Shown piece after piece: positions 14,552 to 23,517 of a DNA stretch of 32,814 nt. The notes under the pieces are model-generated. The model worked only from the letters and a program-made list of their open reading frames with translations. It had not been told where the DNA came from and ran no database searches. The stretch comes from Hydrogenobacter sp. (GTDB lineage Bacteria > Aquificota > Aquificia > Aquificales > Aquificaceae), in assembly GCA_028276405.1 (NCBI GenBank), contig JAPYWJ010000014.1, positions 1 through 32,814 of the forward strand. Reading direction: 5' to 3'. The position numbers and the translations under genes were made by a program. Numbering within the stretch: the first letter of the stretch is position 1; each line of letters begins with the position of its first letter.

Positions 14552-14973
14552 ACGGTTATACCTCCAGCTTTTACGAGCCTTACCTTTATGGGGAGCTTGG
14601 CAGAAACTAACTTATAAGCTTCTTCAGCTACACTTTGGGGTACTCCGGCGAACTCAAAGAGTATCCTTCCGGGCTTTACTACCGCTACAAATCCTTCTGG
14701 ATCACCCTTTCCACCACCCATTCTTACCTCGTTGGGCTTTCTGGTATAAGGCTTATCCGGAAATACATTTATCCACACTTTAGCTCCCTTTCTTAGAGCA
14801 CGCACAAGGGCTATTCTGGCAGCTTCTATCTGCCTCTGAGTCAACCAATGGGATTCTAAAGCCTGTATACCATACTCACCAAAAGCAAGTTTGTTTCCTC
14901 TAAAAGCTTTACCCTTTAGCGTTCCCCTCTGAGATTTCCTAAATTTAGTCTTTTTTGGTGCCAAGAAAGACAT
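14548..14973 (-). CDS. rplP: 50S ribosomal protein L16
   Basis: L16 helps shape the A-site region of the 50S subunit. The 141-residue protein begins [17 protein letters not shown] and contains [26 protein letters not shown]-like [13 protein letters not shown], the arginine-rich [12 protein letters not shown] and the [14 protein letters not shown] region. GGAGGT precedes the ATG. It starts three bases after rpsC and overlaps rpmC by four. Confidence 0.97.
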   Translation of the reverse strand: MSFLAPKKTKFRKSQRGTLKGKAFRGNKLAFGEYGIQALESHWLTQRQIEAARIALVRALRKGAKVWINVFPDKPYTRKPNEVRMGGGKGDPEGFVAVVKPGRILFEFAGVPQSVAEEAYKLVSAKLPIKVRLVKAGGITV

Positions 14974-14976
14974 CTT

Positions 14977-15672
14977 TTATACCTCCTTTTCCGCTTTCTT
15001 AAGGTCTTCCTCTATTTTCTTTATAATCTCTTCTTTACCGCCTTTTAGTATATCGCCTTTGTATATCCAAACCTTTACGCCCAAAACGCCATATTTGGTC
15101 TGAGCAACCGCAAAACCGTAATCTATATCCGCTCTGAGGGTTTGCAGAGGCATTCTTCCTACCAGAAACCATTCAGTTCTTGCAAGTTCTGCGCCACCTA
15201 TCCTACCCTTTACTTGGACTTTCACGCCTTTCGCACCTGCTTTGAAAGCGTTGTCTATGGCTCTTTTCATGGCTCTTCTGTGAGATACGCGTCTCTCTAT
15301 CTGAAGTGCTATTTCCTCTGCCACGAGCTGAGCATCAAGCTCTGGCGCTCTTACCTCGTCAACGGTTATGGTAATATCTTTCCCAACAGCTATACTTTCT
15401 ATATCTTTCTTTAGCTGTTCCACTTCCGCTCCCTTCCTTCCTATTATAATACCTGGTCTTGCAGCAAATACCCTGACTTTTACCTTTTCTGCAGCTCTTT
15501 CTATAACCACCTTAGAGATGCCCGCAGAAGCGTATCTTTTCTTTATGTATTCCTTTATCTTTATATCTTCGTGGAGAAGCTTTGTGTAGTCCCTTTTGCC
15601 GGCAAACCACCTGGAGTTCCACTCTTTTATCACACCTATCCTGAAACCTATGGGATGTGTCTTCTGACCCAT
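14977..15672 (-). CDS. rpsC: 30S ribosomal protein S3
   Basis: S3 lines the mRNA entry channel of the 30S subunit. The 231-residue protein starts [22 protein letters not shown], carries a KH-domain motif ([17 protein letters not shown]) and the C-terminal domain with [20 protein letters not shown] and [22 protein letters not shown] split across it. A strong AGGAGGAG precedes the ATG, which directly follows the rplV stop. The lysine-rich tail is typical. Confidence 0.97.
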   Translation of the reverse strand: MGQKTHPIGFRIGVIKEWNSRWFAGKRDYTKLLHEDIKIKEYIKKRYASAGISKVVIERAAEKVKVRVFAARPGIIIGRKGAEVEQLKKDIESIAVGKDITITVDEVRAPELDAQLVAEEIALQIERRVSHRRAMKRAIDNAFKAGAKGVKVQVKGRIGGAELARTEWFLVGRMPLQTLRADIDYGFAVAQTKYGVLGVKVWIYKGDILKGGKEEIIKKIEEDLKKAEKEV

Positions 15673-16014
15673 TTACTTCTCCTCCTTTTTCTCTTCCAAC
15701 ACTATGGTTATGTGAGATGTCCTTTTTCTGAGCATGGTTGCTCTTCCATGTGCTCTTGGCATCCACTTTTTATACATGGGACCCTCATCCGCTACTGCTT
15801 TCTTTATGTAAACATTTTCTATATCAAGCCCGTGCTGTTCTGCATTAGCTAACGCACTTTTAAGCACACCTTCAACGATCCTTGCACTTTTCTTTGGTAT
15901 CACCTTTAGCTGATAAAGAGCGTTTCCGGCGTTTTGCCCCTGTATTACTCTTAAAACCTGCCTCACCTTTGTTGGTGAGATCTTTGCGTACCTTAAAACC
16001 GCTCTGACTTCCAT
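15673..16014 (-). CDS. rplV: 50S ribosomal protein L22
   Basis: L22 lines the exit tunnel with a long beta hairpin. The 113-residue protein begins at the ATG at 16014 (MEVRAVLRYAKISPTKVRQV). The frame stays open upstream to 16098 within rpsS, but that segment is not L22-like. The hairpin region MYKKWMPRAHGRATMLRKRTSHITI is intact. An AAGGAAC-type ribosome site precedes the start. The stop abuts the rpsC ATG without a spacer. Confidence 0.96.
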   Translation of the reverse strand: MEVRAVLRYAKISPTKVRQVLRVIQGQNAGNALYQLKVIPKKSARIVEGVLKSALANAEQHGLDIENVYIKKAVADEGPMYKKWMPRAHGRATMLRKRTSHITIVLEEKKEEK

Positions 16015-16024
16015 GTTCCTTACC

Positions 16025-16480
16025 TCACTTCTTTTTGGCCACTTTTGCAGATTTTTCTGGGTGGCCCTTAAAAGTCCTTGTAGGTGCAAACTCTCCAAGC
16101 TTATGACCCACCATATCGGAAGTTATGTAAACAGGTACAAAGGTTTTCCCGTTATGCACCGCTATGGTGTGTCCCACAAACTCTGGAATTATGGTGGTGT
16201 CTCTGCTGTATGTCTTGATTACCTTTCTGTCTCCGGTCTGGTTCATAATCCTTACCCTCTTCCACAGCTTTGGGTCTACCCAAGCCTTTTTGTTGACTAG
16301 AGCTCTGTACTCTTCCCACACTTTCTTGTACTTTTCAAGAGCTTTTTGGAACAAGCTTTCTGTGTGCTGCACTTTTCTCACTTTTTTGTATATCCTTTGG
16401 GTCTTCTTATAGAGTTTGAGGAAAACATCTGGATTTTCTATTAGCCTGGTTCTTTTATTCCAAGTCCCCCTGAAACTCAT
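16025..16480 (-). CDS. rpsS: 30S ribosomal protein S19 with a basic N-terminal extension
   Basis: S19 sits in the 30S head and contacts S13 and 16S rRNA. The canonical domain covers about residues 59-151: [14 protein letters not shown] corresponds to the usual KKGPFVDxxLLKKV, followed by [25 protein letters not shown] (in two pieces), [21 protein letters not shown]. Ahead of it lie about 58 extra residues, rich in Lys, Arg and aromatic residues and probably helical ([19 protein letters not shown]). The start at 16480 is fixed by a strong GGAGGAG with correct spacing and a four-base overlap with rplB, so the extension is real. The family norm is about 92 residues. The frame continues to 16573 but inside rplB and without family support. 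Confidence 0.93.
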   Translation of the reverse strand: MSFRGTWNKRTRLIENPDVFLKLYKKTQRIYKKVRKVQHTESLFQKALEKYKKVWEEYRALVNKKAWVDPKLWKRVRIMNQTGDRKVIKTYSRDTTIIPEFVGHTIAVHNGKTFVPVYITSDMVGHKLGEFAPTRTFKGHPEKSAKVAKKK

Positions 16481-17343
16481 TGCTGGACTCCTCCTTTCCT
16501 TCTGGAGAGTATAAACTTGTCTGAGTACTTTTTGCCTCTCCTGGTTTTGTATCCTTTTGTCTTCCAACCCCAAGGAGACTCTGGGTGCTTACCCTTGGTT
16601 TTTCCTTCACCACCACCGTGAGGATGGTCTACGGGGTTCATGGCGGTACCTCTCGTGTGAGGTCTCCAGCCAAGCCACCTGTAGCGCCCAGCTTTTCCAT
16701 ACTTTATAAGCTCATGTTCTGCAAGACCTACTCTGCCGATAGTTGCCATGCATCTTTGGTGCACTAACCTAATCTCTCCCGAAGGTAGCCTAAGCTGTAC
16801 ATAGTCATTTACTTTACCGAGCACTTGAGCGGACATACCAGCAGACCTTGCTAATTGACCTCCTTTTCCCGGATGGAGTTCCACATTGTGTACTATGGTA
16901 CCTACGGGTATGTACTTGAGAGGCATAGCGTTACCTGTCTTTATCTCTGGAAGCTCTTTACCTTGCTCTGCATCTTGGTAAGATATGGACATTACAGTAC
17001 TGCCAACTTCAAGCCCATCTGGCCAAAGTATGTACCTTTTCTCACCATCCAAGTAGTGAAGCAGAGCTATTCTTGCAGACCTATAAGGGTCGTACTCTAT
17101 GGCAACCACTTTTGCAGGCACTAAACTTTTGTCTCTCTTGAAATCTATTAGCCTGTACCTTTTTTTGTGCCCTCCTCCTCTTGAGCGTGAGGTTATCTTC
17201 CCTTGCTGACGGGATCTTCCTTTTGCTCTGTGCCAATGAACTAAAAGAGCCTTTTCTGGCTCTTTTTTTGTTATCTCTTCAAAGTCGTAAAGGATAGCGT
17301 GCCTCTGACCGTTAGTGACCGGCTTTAACTTTCTTACACCCAT
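16477..17343 (-). CDS. rplB: 50S ribosomal protein L2
   Basis: L2 is a core 23S rRNA binding protein close to the peptidyl transferase centre. The 288-residue chain begins [15 protein letters not shown] and holds the N-terminal OB-like domain ([15 protein letters not shown]), the SH3-like domain ([11 protein letters not shown]) and the conserved His-containing loop [13 protein letters not shown]. The C-terminus ([19 protein letters not shown]) is typical. A TGAGGT lies ahead of the ATG, nine bases after rplW. The end overlaps rpsS by four bases and contains the rpsS ribosome-binding site. Confidence 0.97.
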   Translation of the reverse strand: MGVRKLKPVTNGQRHAILYDFEEITKKEPEKALLVHWHRAKGRSRQQGKITSRSRGGGHKKRYRLIDFKRDKSLVPAKVVAIEYDPYRSARIALLHYLDGEKRYILWPDGLEVGSTVMSISYQDAEQGKELPEIKTGNAMPLKYIPVGTIVHNVELHPGKGGQLARSAGMSAQVLGKVNDYVQLRLPSGEIRLVHQRCMATIGRVGLAEHELIKYGKAGRYRWLGWRPHTRGTAMNPVDHPHGGGEGKTKGKHPESPWGWKTKGYKTRRGKKYSDKFILSRRKGGVQQ

Positions 17344-17352
17344 AGGTTTACC

Positions 17353-17649
17353 TCACAAATTTAATAAGTCTATCTCCTTATCAGGAGGAATGGTAATTAT
17401 AGCTTTTTTGTAAGAGCGCGTGTATCCATATCTTCTGAACTTGCCTAACACTCTCTTCTTTTTAGGCTTTACTATTATGGTGTTTACCTTCAACACAGGT
17501 ACTTTAAATAGCTGTTCTACTGCATATTTTATTTCGTGCTTGGTTGCATCAAGAGCAACCTCAAAAGTGTATTTTTTGTGGTCTTCTATAAGTCTGTTGC
17601 TCTTTTCTGTTATTATTGGCCTTATTATTACCTCTTCGGGCTTTCTCAT
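17353..17649 (-). CDS. rplW: 50S ribosomal protein L23
   Basis: L23 lies at the exit-tunnel mouth, where it docks trigger factor and SRP. The 98-residue protein begins at the ATG at 17649 ([17 protein letters not shown]). The frame stays open upstream to 17712 within rplD, but the added residues are not family-like. [20 protein letters not shown] and [15 protein letters not shown] are characteristic. GAGAGG precedes the start, which overlaps the rplD stop by four bases. Confidence 0.96.
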   Translation of the reverse strand: MRKPEEVIIRPIITEKSNRLIEDHKKYTFEVALDATKHEIKYAVEQLFKVPVLKVNTIIVKPKKKRVLGKFRRYGYTRSYKKAIITIPPDKEIDLLNL

Positions 17650-18245
17650 GCTGATAACCTCTCGTATATTTTCTCTATGGCTTTTTTGTGAAGGGCAAGC
17701 ACATCTGCCCAAAGTATATCATAAACATTCAGACCTTCCACAGGAAGCACCTTTACCGTCTGAAGATTCCTAAAGGATTTCATCACCACCTGATCCTTTT
17801 CTGGAAGAACTATAAGAACCTTCATGTCTCTTATTCCCATGTTTTTTAGAAACTCAAGAGCTTTCTTTGTTTTAGGTACATCTCCCATATGAACGCTGTC
17901 AAATATAAGCAGTCTACCTTCTTGTGCCTTTGAGGATAGTGCCATCCTCAGCCCCAACTTCCTGACTTTCTTAGGTAAACTGTAATAATAATCTGTAGGT
18001 TTGGGACCATGAGCTATACCACCACCTACAAATATGTTAGCCCCTCTATCTCCGTGCCTTGCGTTACCCGTACCTTTTTGTGGTAAAAGCTTTCTTCCGC
18101 TGTATGAAACTTCACCTCTGGTTTTTGTGCTGTGGGTTCCCTGTCTTCTTGATGAGAGTTGCCACTTTACCACTTCCCAAAGTATGTGCCTGTTTACCTC
18201 AACATTAAAAATGTCATCTCTTAATTCCATATCTCCCACTTTCAT
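17646..18245 (-). CDS. rplD: 50S ribosomal protein L4
   Basis: L4 reaches into the exit tunnel and, in gamma-proteobacteria, represses the S10 operon through a leader. The 199-residue protein shows [19 protein letters not shown], the tunnel loop [21 protein letters not shown] in two pieces, and the C-terminal alpha/beta domain. AAGGAG precedes the ATG, and the gene overlaps rplC and rplW by four bases each. There is no spacer between tuf and rpsJ long enough for an E. coli-type S10 leader, so L4 feedback of that kind is unlikely here. Confidence 0.96.
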   Translation of the reverse strand: MKVGDMELRDDIFNVEVNRHILWEVVKWQLSSRRQGTHSTKTRGEVSYSGRKLLPQKGTGNARHGDRGANIFVGGGIAHGPKPTDYYYSLPKKVRKLGLRMALSSKAQEGRLLIFDSVHMGDVPKTKKALEFLKNMGIRDMKVLIVLPEKDQVVMKSFRNLQTVKVLPVEGLNVYDILWADVLALHKKAIEKIYERLSA

Positions 18246-18949
18246 GCTTGTGCTCCTTTTACAAGATTTTCCGTTATGTGTTTGAGTCTGTTAAGTTTAA
18301 GCCTCTGGGACTTTCTGTAGGATACGCTACTCTTCTCTATGATCACAAGACCGCCTGTAGGACCAGGCACTGAACCTTTCACTAAAAGAAGATTTTTCTC
18401 TGGTATTACATCAACCACAAAAAGTGACTGTACCCTTACTTTCTGAGCGCCGTAGTGTCCTGCCATCCTTTTACCTTTCCATATCCTTCCGGGGTCTGAC
18501 CTGTTTCCTATAGAACCTACTGCCCTGTGATACCTATGACCGTGGGACGCTGGAAAACCACCAAAATCCCATCTTTTCATGGTTCCAGTAAAGCCTCTTC
18601 CTTTACTAATACCTATTACATCTACCAATTCACCAGGGGTAAAAACATCTGCAACGCTAATTTCCTGCCCTATCTTATAGCCTTCTATTGTATCCACTTG
18701 GAACTCTTTGAGTACCCTTAGGAGCTTCACACCAGCCTTCTGCAGATGACCTATCTGCGGTTTTGTAAGATGTTTTTCTTTTGCAGAAAAGGTACCCAGT
18801 TGAAGAGCTGAATATCCTTCCCTTTCTGGAGTTCTTATGGCTACTACTACATGAGGTGGCACTTCTATCACAGTAACAGGCAATGCGGTTCCGTCTTTGA
18901 GAAAGACCCTCGTCATACCTAACTTTTTTCCCGTCAAACCTATAGCCAT
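18242..18949 (-). CDS. rplC: 50S ribosomal protein L3
   Basis: L3 organises the peptidyl transferase centre together with 23S rRNA. The 235-residue protein begins [20 protein letters not shown] and contains [52 protein letters not shown] and [18 protein letters not shown] lies ahead of the ATG. It starts two bases after rpsJ and overlaps rplD by four. Confidence 0.97.
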   Translation of the reverse strand: MAIGLTGKKLGMTRVFLKDGTALPVTVIEVPPHVVVAIRTPEREGYSALQLGTFSAKEKHLTKPQIGHLQKAGVKLLRVLKEFQVDTIEGYKIGQEISVADVFTPGELVDVIGISKGRGFTGTMKRWDFGGFPASHGHRYHRAVGSIGNRSDPGRIWKGKRMAGHYGAQKVRVQSLFVVDVIPEKNLLLVKGSVPGPTGGLVIIEKSSVSYRKSQRLKLNRLKHITENLVKGAQA

Positions 18950-18951
18950 GT

Positions 18952-19263
18952 TTAGCTCCTCATTTTTAGTTCTACATCTACGCCAGCAGGTAAGCTTATA
19001 CTCATAAGAGATTCTACCGTTTGAGGAGTTATCCTCGTTATATCTATTATCCTTCTGTGTTCCCTTATCTCAAAGTGTTCTCTTGATTGGTCAAATTTAT
19101 GCGGAGAGCGAAGCACTATCCACTTTTTTTTCAATGTGGGAAGGGGTATGGGACCTTTGGCTATACCACCTGTCCTTTTAACCGTGTCTATGATCTGCTT
19201 CACAGACTGATCGAGAAGCCTGTAATCATAAGACCTTAGCTTTATTCGTATTAGCTCCTCCAT
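18952..19263 (-). CDS. rpsJ: 30S ribosomal protein S10
   Basis: S10 is a 30S head protein and the transcription antitermination partner of NusB. The 103-residue protein begins at the ATG at 19263 ([20 protein letters not shown]). The frame extends five codons further, but GAGAGGTGG is positioned for the 19263 start. [29 protein letters not shown] spans the RNA-binding loop, and the end is the usual [10 protein letters not shown]. It lies 11 bases after tuf, with no room for a regulatory leader. Confidence 0.97.
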   Translation of the reverse strand: MEELIRIKLRSYDYRLLDQSVKQIIDTVKRTGGIAKGPIPLPTLKKKWIVLRSPHKFDQSREHFEIREHRRIIDITRITPQTVESLMSISLPAGVDVELKMRS

Positions 19264-19274
19264 CTTTCCACCTC

Positions 19275-20492
19275 TCAATCGATGATTTGGGTAACCACAC
19301 CAGCGCCTACAGTCCTGCCTCCTTCCCTTATGGCAAACCTAAGCCCCTCTTCCATCGCTATGGGTTGTATTAGCTCCACCTCAAGCTCCACATTGTCCCC
19401 TGGCATCACCATCTCTTGTCCCTCTGGCAACTTCACCACTGTCCCCGTCACATCCGCCGTCCTAAAGTAAAACTGTGGCCTGTAGTTCACAAAAAAGGGT
19501 GTGTGCCTACCACCTTCCTCTTTGCTAAGTACATACACCTGTGCCCTAAAGCGTTTGTGTGGTTTGACTGTACCAGGCTTTGCTAACACTTGCCCCCTCT
19601 CTACATCGTCTTTCCCTACTCCCCTAAGCAGTACCCCCACATTGTCCCCAGGTAATGCCTCGTCCAGTATCTTCCTAAACATCTCTATGGATGTTGCTAC
19701 TGTCTTTAGTGGCTCTTCCCTTAATCCTACTATCTCTACTTCTTCCCCAGGTTTTAATACACCCCTCTCTACTCTGCCTGTTACCACTGTCCCACGCCCT
19801 GATATGGTAAATACATCCTCTATGGGCATCAGAAAAGGTTTGTCCGCTTCCCTTACCGGTGTGGGTATGTACTGATCCATGGCATTGAGTAGCTCTACTA
19901 TGGAATTGCACCACTTGTCCGGTTTCCCTCCGTCAAGTTCTTGCAGAGCTCCTAAGGCTGAACCCCTTATGACTGGCACCTCATCACCAGGAAACTCATA
20001 CTTGGAAAGTAGTTCCCTTACTTCAAGCTCCACAAGGTCTAAAAGTTCTGGGTCATCTACCATGTCACACTTGTTCATGAAGACCACTATGTAAGGCACA
20101 TTTACCTGTCTTGCAAGAAGCACATGTTCTCTCGTTTGGGGCATGGGTCCGTCTGCAGCGGAAACCACCAAAATAGCACCGTCCATCTGTGCTGCACCCG
20201 TTATCATGTTTTTGATGTAGTCGGCGTGTCCTGGGCAGTCCACATGAGCGTAGTGTCTTTTGGGTGTTTCGTACTCTACATGTGTGATGTTTATAGTTAT
20301 ACCTCTTTCTTTTTCTTCTGGTGCTTTGTCTATCTCTTCGTATCTTGTGCATCTTGCTTTGCCTCCTGGCATAACGCCAGCACCAAGCACACAGGTTATG
20401 GCAGATGTCAAGGTGGATTTACCGTGGTCTACATGTCCTATTGTTCCCACATTGACATGCTCCTTCTCTCTTATAAACTTCTCCTTCGCCAT
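19275..20492 (-). CDS. tuf: Elongation factor Tu
   Basis: EF-Tu carries aminoacyl-tRNA to the ribosome. The 405-residue protein has the G-domain motifs GHVDHGKS (19-26 region), [18 protein letters not shown] and the G5 SAL (RGSALGAL), then beta-barrel domains 2 and 3. It ends [14 protein letters not shown]. The length, slightly above the usual 394-400, is similar to Aquifex EF-Tu as I recall it. GGAGGT precedes the ATG, 21 bases after fusA, in the normal str order. Confidence 0.98.
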   Translation of the reverse strand: MAKEKFIREKEHVNVGTIGHVDHGKSTLTSAITCVLGAGVMPGGKARCTRYEEIDKAPEEKERGITINITHVEYETPKRHYAHVDCPGHADYIKNMITGAAQMDGAILVVSAADGPMPQTREHVLLARQVNVPYIVVFMNKCDMVDDPELLDLVELEVRELLSKYEFPGDEVPVIRGSALGALQELDGGKPDKWCNSIVELLNAMDQYIPTPVREADKPFLMPIEDVFTISGRGTVVTGRVERGVLKPGEEVEIVGLREEPLKTVATSIEMFRKILDEALPGDNVGVLLRGVGKDDVERGQVLAKPGTVKPHKRFRAQVYVLSKEEGGRHTPFFVNYRPQFYFRTADVTGTVVKLPEGQEMVMPGDNVELEVELIQPIAMEEGLRFAIREGGRTVGAGVVTQIID

Positions 20493-20513
20493 TGTATTAC
20501 CTCCGCATATTCG

Positions 20514-22601
20514 TTAAGTTTTAGCTCCTGCCATGCGTTCCCCTATGATCTGTTCCGCTATGCTTTGGGGAACCTCATCGTAATGAGAAAATTTCATTAT
20601 AAAGGTTCCTCTTCCCTGTGTCAAGCTCCTTAGAGTGGTGGCATAACCAAACATCTCTGCTAAAGGCACTAAAGCTTTGACTACTGTTATCACACCTTTG
20701 TTTTCCATTCCCATTATCTTTCCTCTTCTAGAATTGAGGTCTCCTATGACATCTCCCAAATAATCCTCTGGTGTCTCTACCTCCACCTCCATTATGGGCT
20801 CAAGGAGTACAGGAGTTGCCTTCTTTACCGCTTCTTTAAAGGCTATAGAACCGGCTATCTTGAAAGCCATCTCAGAGGAGTCTACCTCGTGGTATGATCC
20901 ATCAAAAAGTCTAACTTTAACATCCACGACGGGATAACCTGCCAGTACACCACTCTGTGTGGCTTCCCTAATACCTTGTTCCACAGCGGGGATGAACTCT
21001 TTTGGTATTACACCTCCAACTATAGCATTTTCAAATACAAAACCCTGACCCCTTTCTAGGGGCTCTATTTCTATCACCACATGTCCGTACTGTCCTCTTC
21101 CACCTGTCTGTCTTATAAATTTACCTTCCGCTTGGGCATGTCTTTTAATAGTTTCTTTGTAGGCTACTTGAGGTTTACCCACATTCACCTCTATACCATA
21201 CTCTCTTTTCATTCTGTCTACCATGATCTCAAGGTGAAGTTCTCCCATACCGTGTATTAGGGTTTGACCCGTCTCTGGGTCAGCGCTTGCCTTAAAGGTA
21301 GGGTCTTCTTTCATGTACTTGTTGAGCACTTGTGATAACTTCTCTTGGTCTTTTTTAGTCTTTGGTTCTATTGCCATAGAAATGACAGGCTCAGGAAACT
21401 CAAGTTTTTCAAGAAGTATGGGAGATTTTTCGTCGCACAGAGTGTCTCCCGTTGTAGCATCAAGTCCTACTGCAGCAACTATTTCGCCTGCCGCCGCTTC
21501 TTGCACATCCTCCCTGGAGTTAGCGTGCATTAGAAGCAATCTTCCTATCCTTTCTTTTTTATCTTTTGTAGCATTGTAAACATAAGAGCCCGCAGATACT
21601 TTCCCAGAAAAGACCCTAAAGTAAGTGAGCTGTCCTGCATACGGATCGCTCATCACTTTAAACACATAAGCACAGAAAGGCTCTTCGTCAAAAGGCTTTC
21701 TCTCTTCTTCTTCTGAAGTTTTGGGGTTTATCCCTTTTACAGGTGGCACATCAAGAGGAGAAGGAAGATAATCTATTACCGCATCCAAAAGAGGCTGAAC
21801 ACCCTTGTTTTTAAAAGCAGAACCGCAAAGCACAGGTACTAACTTTCTGTTTATAGTAGCGCCCCTTAAAACTCTTTTGAGATCCTCAACAGACACCTCC
21901 TCTCCATCTAAGTACCTCATCATAAGCTCATCGTCGTTTTCCACTATGGCTTCTACCATTCTAGCTCTCCACTCTTGAGCCTTTTCTAAGTATTCGGGAG
22001 GGATATCAACTACTTCATACTTTGCTCCAAGAGTTTCCTCGAGCCATATGATGGCTTTCATGTTCATAAGGTCTATAACACCCTTAAACTGGTCTTCTGC
22101 ACCTACAGGTATTTGAACCGCAACAGGTTTTATACTGAGCTTTTTCTCTATCTCATTAAAGACTCTATAAAAGTCTGCACCCAACCTGTCCAATTTGTTT
22201 ATGAAGGCGATCCTTGGAACTCCAAACCTGTCTGCCCACCTCCAATTGGCTTCTGACTGAGGCTGTACACCTTCCACTGCGGAGAAGATGAATATGATGC
22301 CGTCCAAGACCTTCATGGACCTTACTACTTCAACAGAAAAGTCCACGTGCCCTGGTGTGTCTATGATGTTTATTTGGTGATCCTTCCAGTAGCATGCGGT
22401 GGTTGCCGCTGTTATGGTGATGCCCCTCTCTTTTTCTTGAGGCATCCAGTCCATAGTAGCAGCACCTTCGTGCACTTCTCCTATCTTGTAAGTTTTTCCT
22501 GTGTAATAGAGTATCCTTTCTGTGGTTGTTGTCTTTCCCGCATCTATGTGAGCCACTATCCCTATGTTCCTGAGTCTTTCTATGGGTACTGTCCTAGGCA
22601 T
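20514..22601 (-). CDS. fusA: Elongation factor G
   Basis: EF-G drives translocation of tRNA and mRNA. The 695-residue protein shows G1 [17 protein letters not shown]3 DTPGHVDF, G4 NKLD and GSAFKNKG, followed by domains II-V with [12 protein letters not shown] in domain IV. The C-terminus [18 protein letters not shown] is typical of translocation-active EF-G. A strong GGAGGA precedes the ATG, 13 bases after rpsG. Confidence 0.98.
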   Translation of the reverse strand: MPRTVPIERLRNIGIVAHIDAGKTTTTERILYYTGKTYKIGEVHEGAATMDWMPQEKERGITITAATTACYWKDHQINIIDTPGHVDFSVEVVRSMKVLDGIIFIFSAVEGVQPQSEANWRWADRFGVPRIAFINKLDRLGADFYRVFNEIEKKLSIKPVAVQIPVGAEDQFKGVIDLMNMKAIIWLEETLGAKYEVVDIPPEYLEKAQEWRARMVEAIVENDDELMMRYLDGEEVSVEDLKRVLRGATINRKLVPVLCGSAFKNKGVQPLLDAVIDYLPSPLDVPPVKGINPKTSEEEERKPFDEEPFCAYVFKVMSDPYAGQLTYFRVFSGKVSAGSYVYNATKDKKERIGRLLLMHANSREDVQEAAAGEIVAAVGLDATTGDTLCDEKSPILLEKLEFPEPVISMAIEPKTKKDQEKLSQVLNKYMKEDPTFKASADPETGQTLIHGMGELHLEIMVDRMKREYGIEVNVGKPQVAYKETIKRHAQAEGKFIRQTGGRGQYGHVVIEIEPLERGQGFVFENAIVGGVIPKEFIPAVEQGIREATQSGVLAGYPVVDVKVRLFDGSYHEVDSSEMAFKIAGSIAFKEAVKKATPVLLEPIMEVEVETPEDYLGDVIGDLNSRRGKIMGMENKGVITVVKALVPLAEMFGYATTLRSLTQGRGTFIMKFSHYDEVPQSIAEQIIGERMAGAKT

Positions 22602-22614
22602 TTTTTATCCTCCT

Positions 22615-23097
22615 TTACCATCTAAAGTGAGCAAAAACCTTATTAGCTTCTGCCATCTTGTGCGTATCTTCCTTCTTCTTTATGGCACCACCTTTCCCCT
22701 CAAGTACATCTAACATTTCGGCCTTTAGTCTTTCCACCATGGTATAGCTACCTCTGTGTCTTGCTCTGTTCCTTGCCGCTTCTACAAGCCACTTTAGAGC
22801 TAAGCTTATCTGCCTTCTTGGTGGGACTTCTACCGGTACCTGATAGGTGGCACCACCTACTCTTCTGGGTCTTACCTCATACTCTGGTTTTAACTCATCT
22901 ACCACTTTATGGAGAAGTTCAACAGGTGTCATTTTGGCTTCTTTTGATGCCTCTTCTAATGCTTTATAAACTATGTATTCCGCAACGCCCTTTTTACCAT
23001 CCTTCATAACCTTGTTTATAAGCTTTGCAACGAGCACATCTCCGTAAACTGGGTCTGGTGGTGTTTCTCTGGAAGGAACTGGTCCTTTTCTAGGCAT
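22615..23097 (-). CDS. rpsG: 30S ribosomal protein S7
   Basis: S7 nucleates assembly of the 30S head. The 160-residue protein contains [22 protein letters not shown] (two adjoining parts), [18 protein letters not shown] and [12 protein letters not shown], and ends in the basic FAHFRW. AGGAGGT precedes the ATG, which overlaps the rpsL stop (TAATG). The one-base junction leaves no rpsL-rpsG intercistronic S7-binding site like that of E. coli. Confidence 0.97.
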   Translation of the reverse strand: MPRKGPVPSRETPPDPVYGDVLVAKLINKVMKDGKKGVAEYIVYKALEEASKEAKMTPVELLHKVVDELKPEYEVRPRRVGGATYQVPVEVPPRRQISLALKWLVEAARNRARHRGSYTMVERLKAEMLDVLEGKGGAIKKKEDTHKMAEANKVFAHFRW

Positions 23098-23489
23098 TAC
23101 TTTTTACCTCCTGCCTGTTGTTTAGGTCTTTTGGCACCGTATTTGGACCTTGACTGCTTCCTGTTGGCAACGCCGGCAGTATCAAGTGCGCCTCTTATCA
23201 CTTTGTACCTCACGCCGGGAAGGTCCTTAACCCTACCACCCCTTACCAGTACTATGGAGTGTTCTTGAAGGTTATGACCTTCTCCCGGTATGTATGCGGT
23301 CACTTCTATACCGTTGGAAAGCCTCACCCTTGTTACTTTTCTAAGAGCAGAGTTGGGTTTTTTGGGTGTCACCGTATAAACCCTGACGCAGACTCCCCTC
23401 TTTTGGGGATTCCCCTGCAGAGCAGGTGATTTACTCTTTTTCTTCTTTTTCTCTCTGCCTTGCCTTACAAGCTGGCTTATGGTAGGCAT
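23097..23489 (-). CDS. rpsL: 30S ribosomal protein S12
   Basis: S12 monitors decoding in the A site. The 130-residue protein starts at the ATG at 23489 ([19 protein letters not shown]) with AGGAGG upstream. An in-frame GTG one codon earlier is less likely. [16 protein letters not shown] and [16 protein letters not shown] retain the lysines and sequence of streptomycin-sensitive S12. The basic C-terminal tail is slightly long. It begins 28 bases after rpoC, with no visible terminator or promoter between. Confidence 0.97.
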   Translation of the reverse strand: MPTISQLVRQGREKKKKKSKSPALQGNPQKRGVCVRVYTVTPKKPNSALRKVTRVRLSNGIEVTAYIPGEGHNLQEHSIVLVRGGRVKDLPGVRYKVIRGALDTAGVANRKQSRSKYGAKRPKQQAGGKK

Positions 23490-23517
23490 CACATCCTCCT
23501 TTCAAAGCAGTCTATTA

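Noticed and set aside
14265-14783. A 172-codon plus-strand open frame
   Set aside because: It lies antisense to rpsQ, rpmC and rplP, which are certain, and its translation is low-complexity Ser/Leu/Phe text without any recognisable domain.
16015-16098. A possible longer L22 starting at 16098
   Set aside because: The extra residues lie inside rpsS and do not match L22. The ATG at 16014 starts the standard L22 sequence. The same reasoning removed the longer frames of L23 (to 17712), S10 (to 19278) and S19 (to 16573).
23097-23489. Possible streptomycin-resistance changes in S12
   Set aside because: [10 protein letters not shown] and [10 protein letters not shown] are the ordinary sensitive-type sequences.
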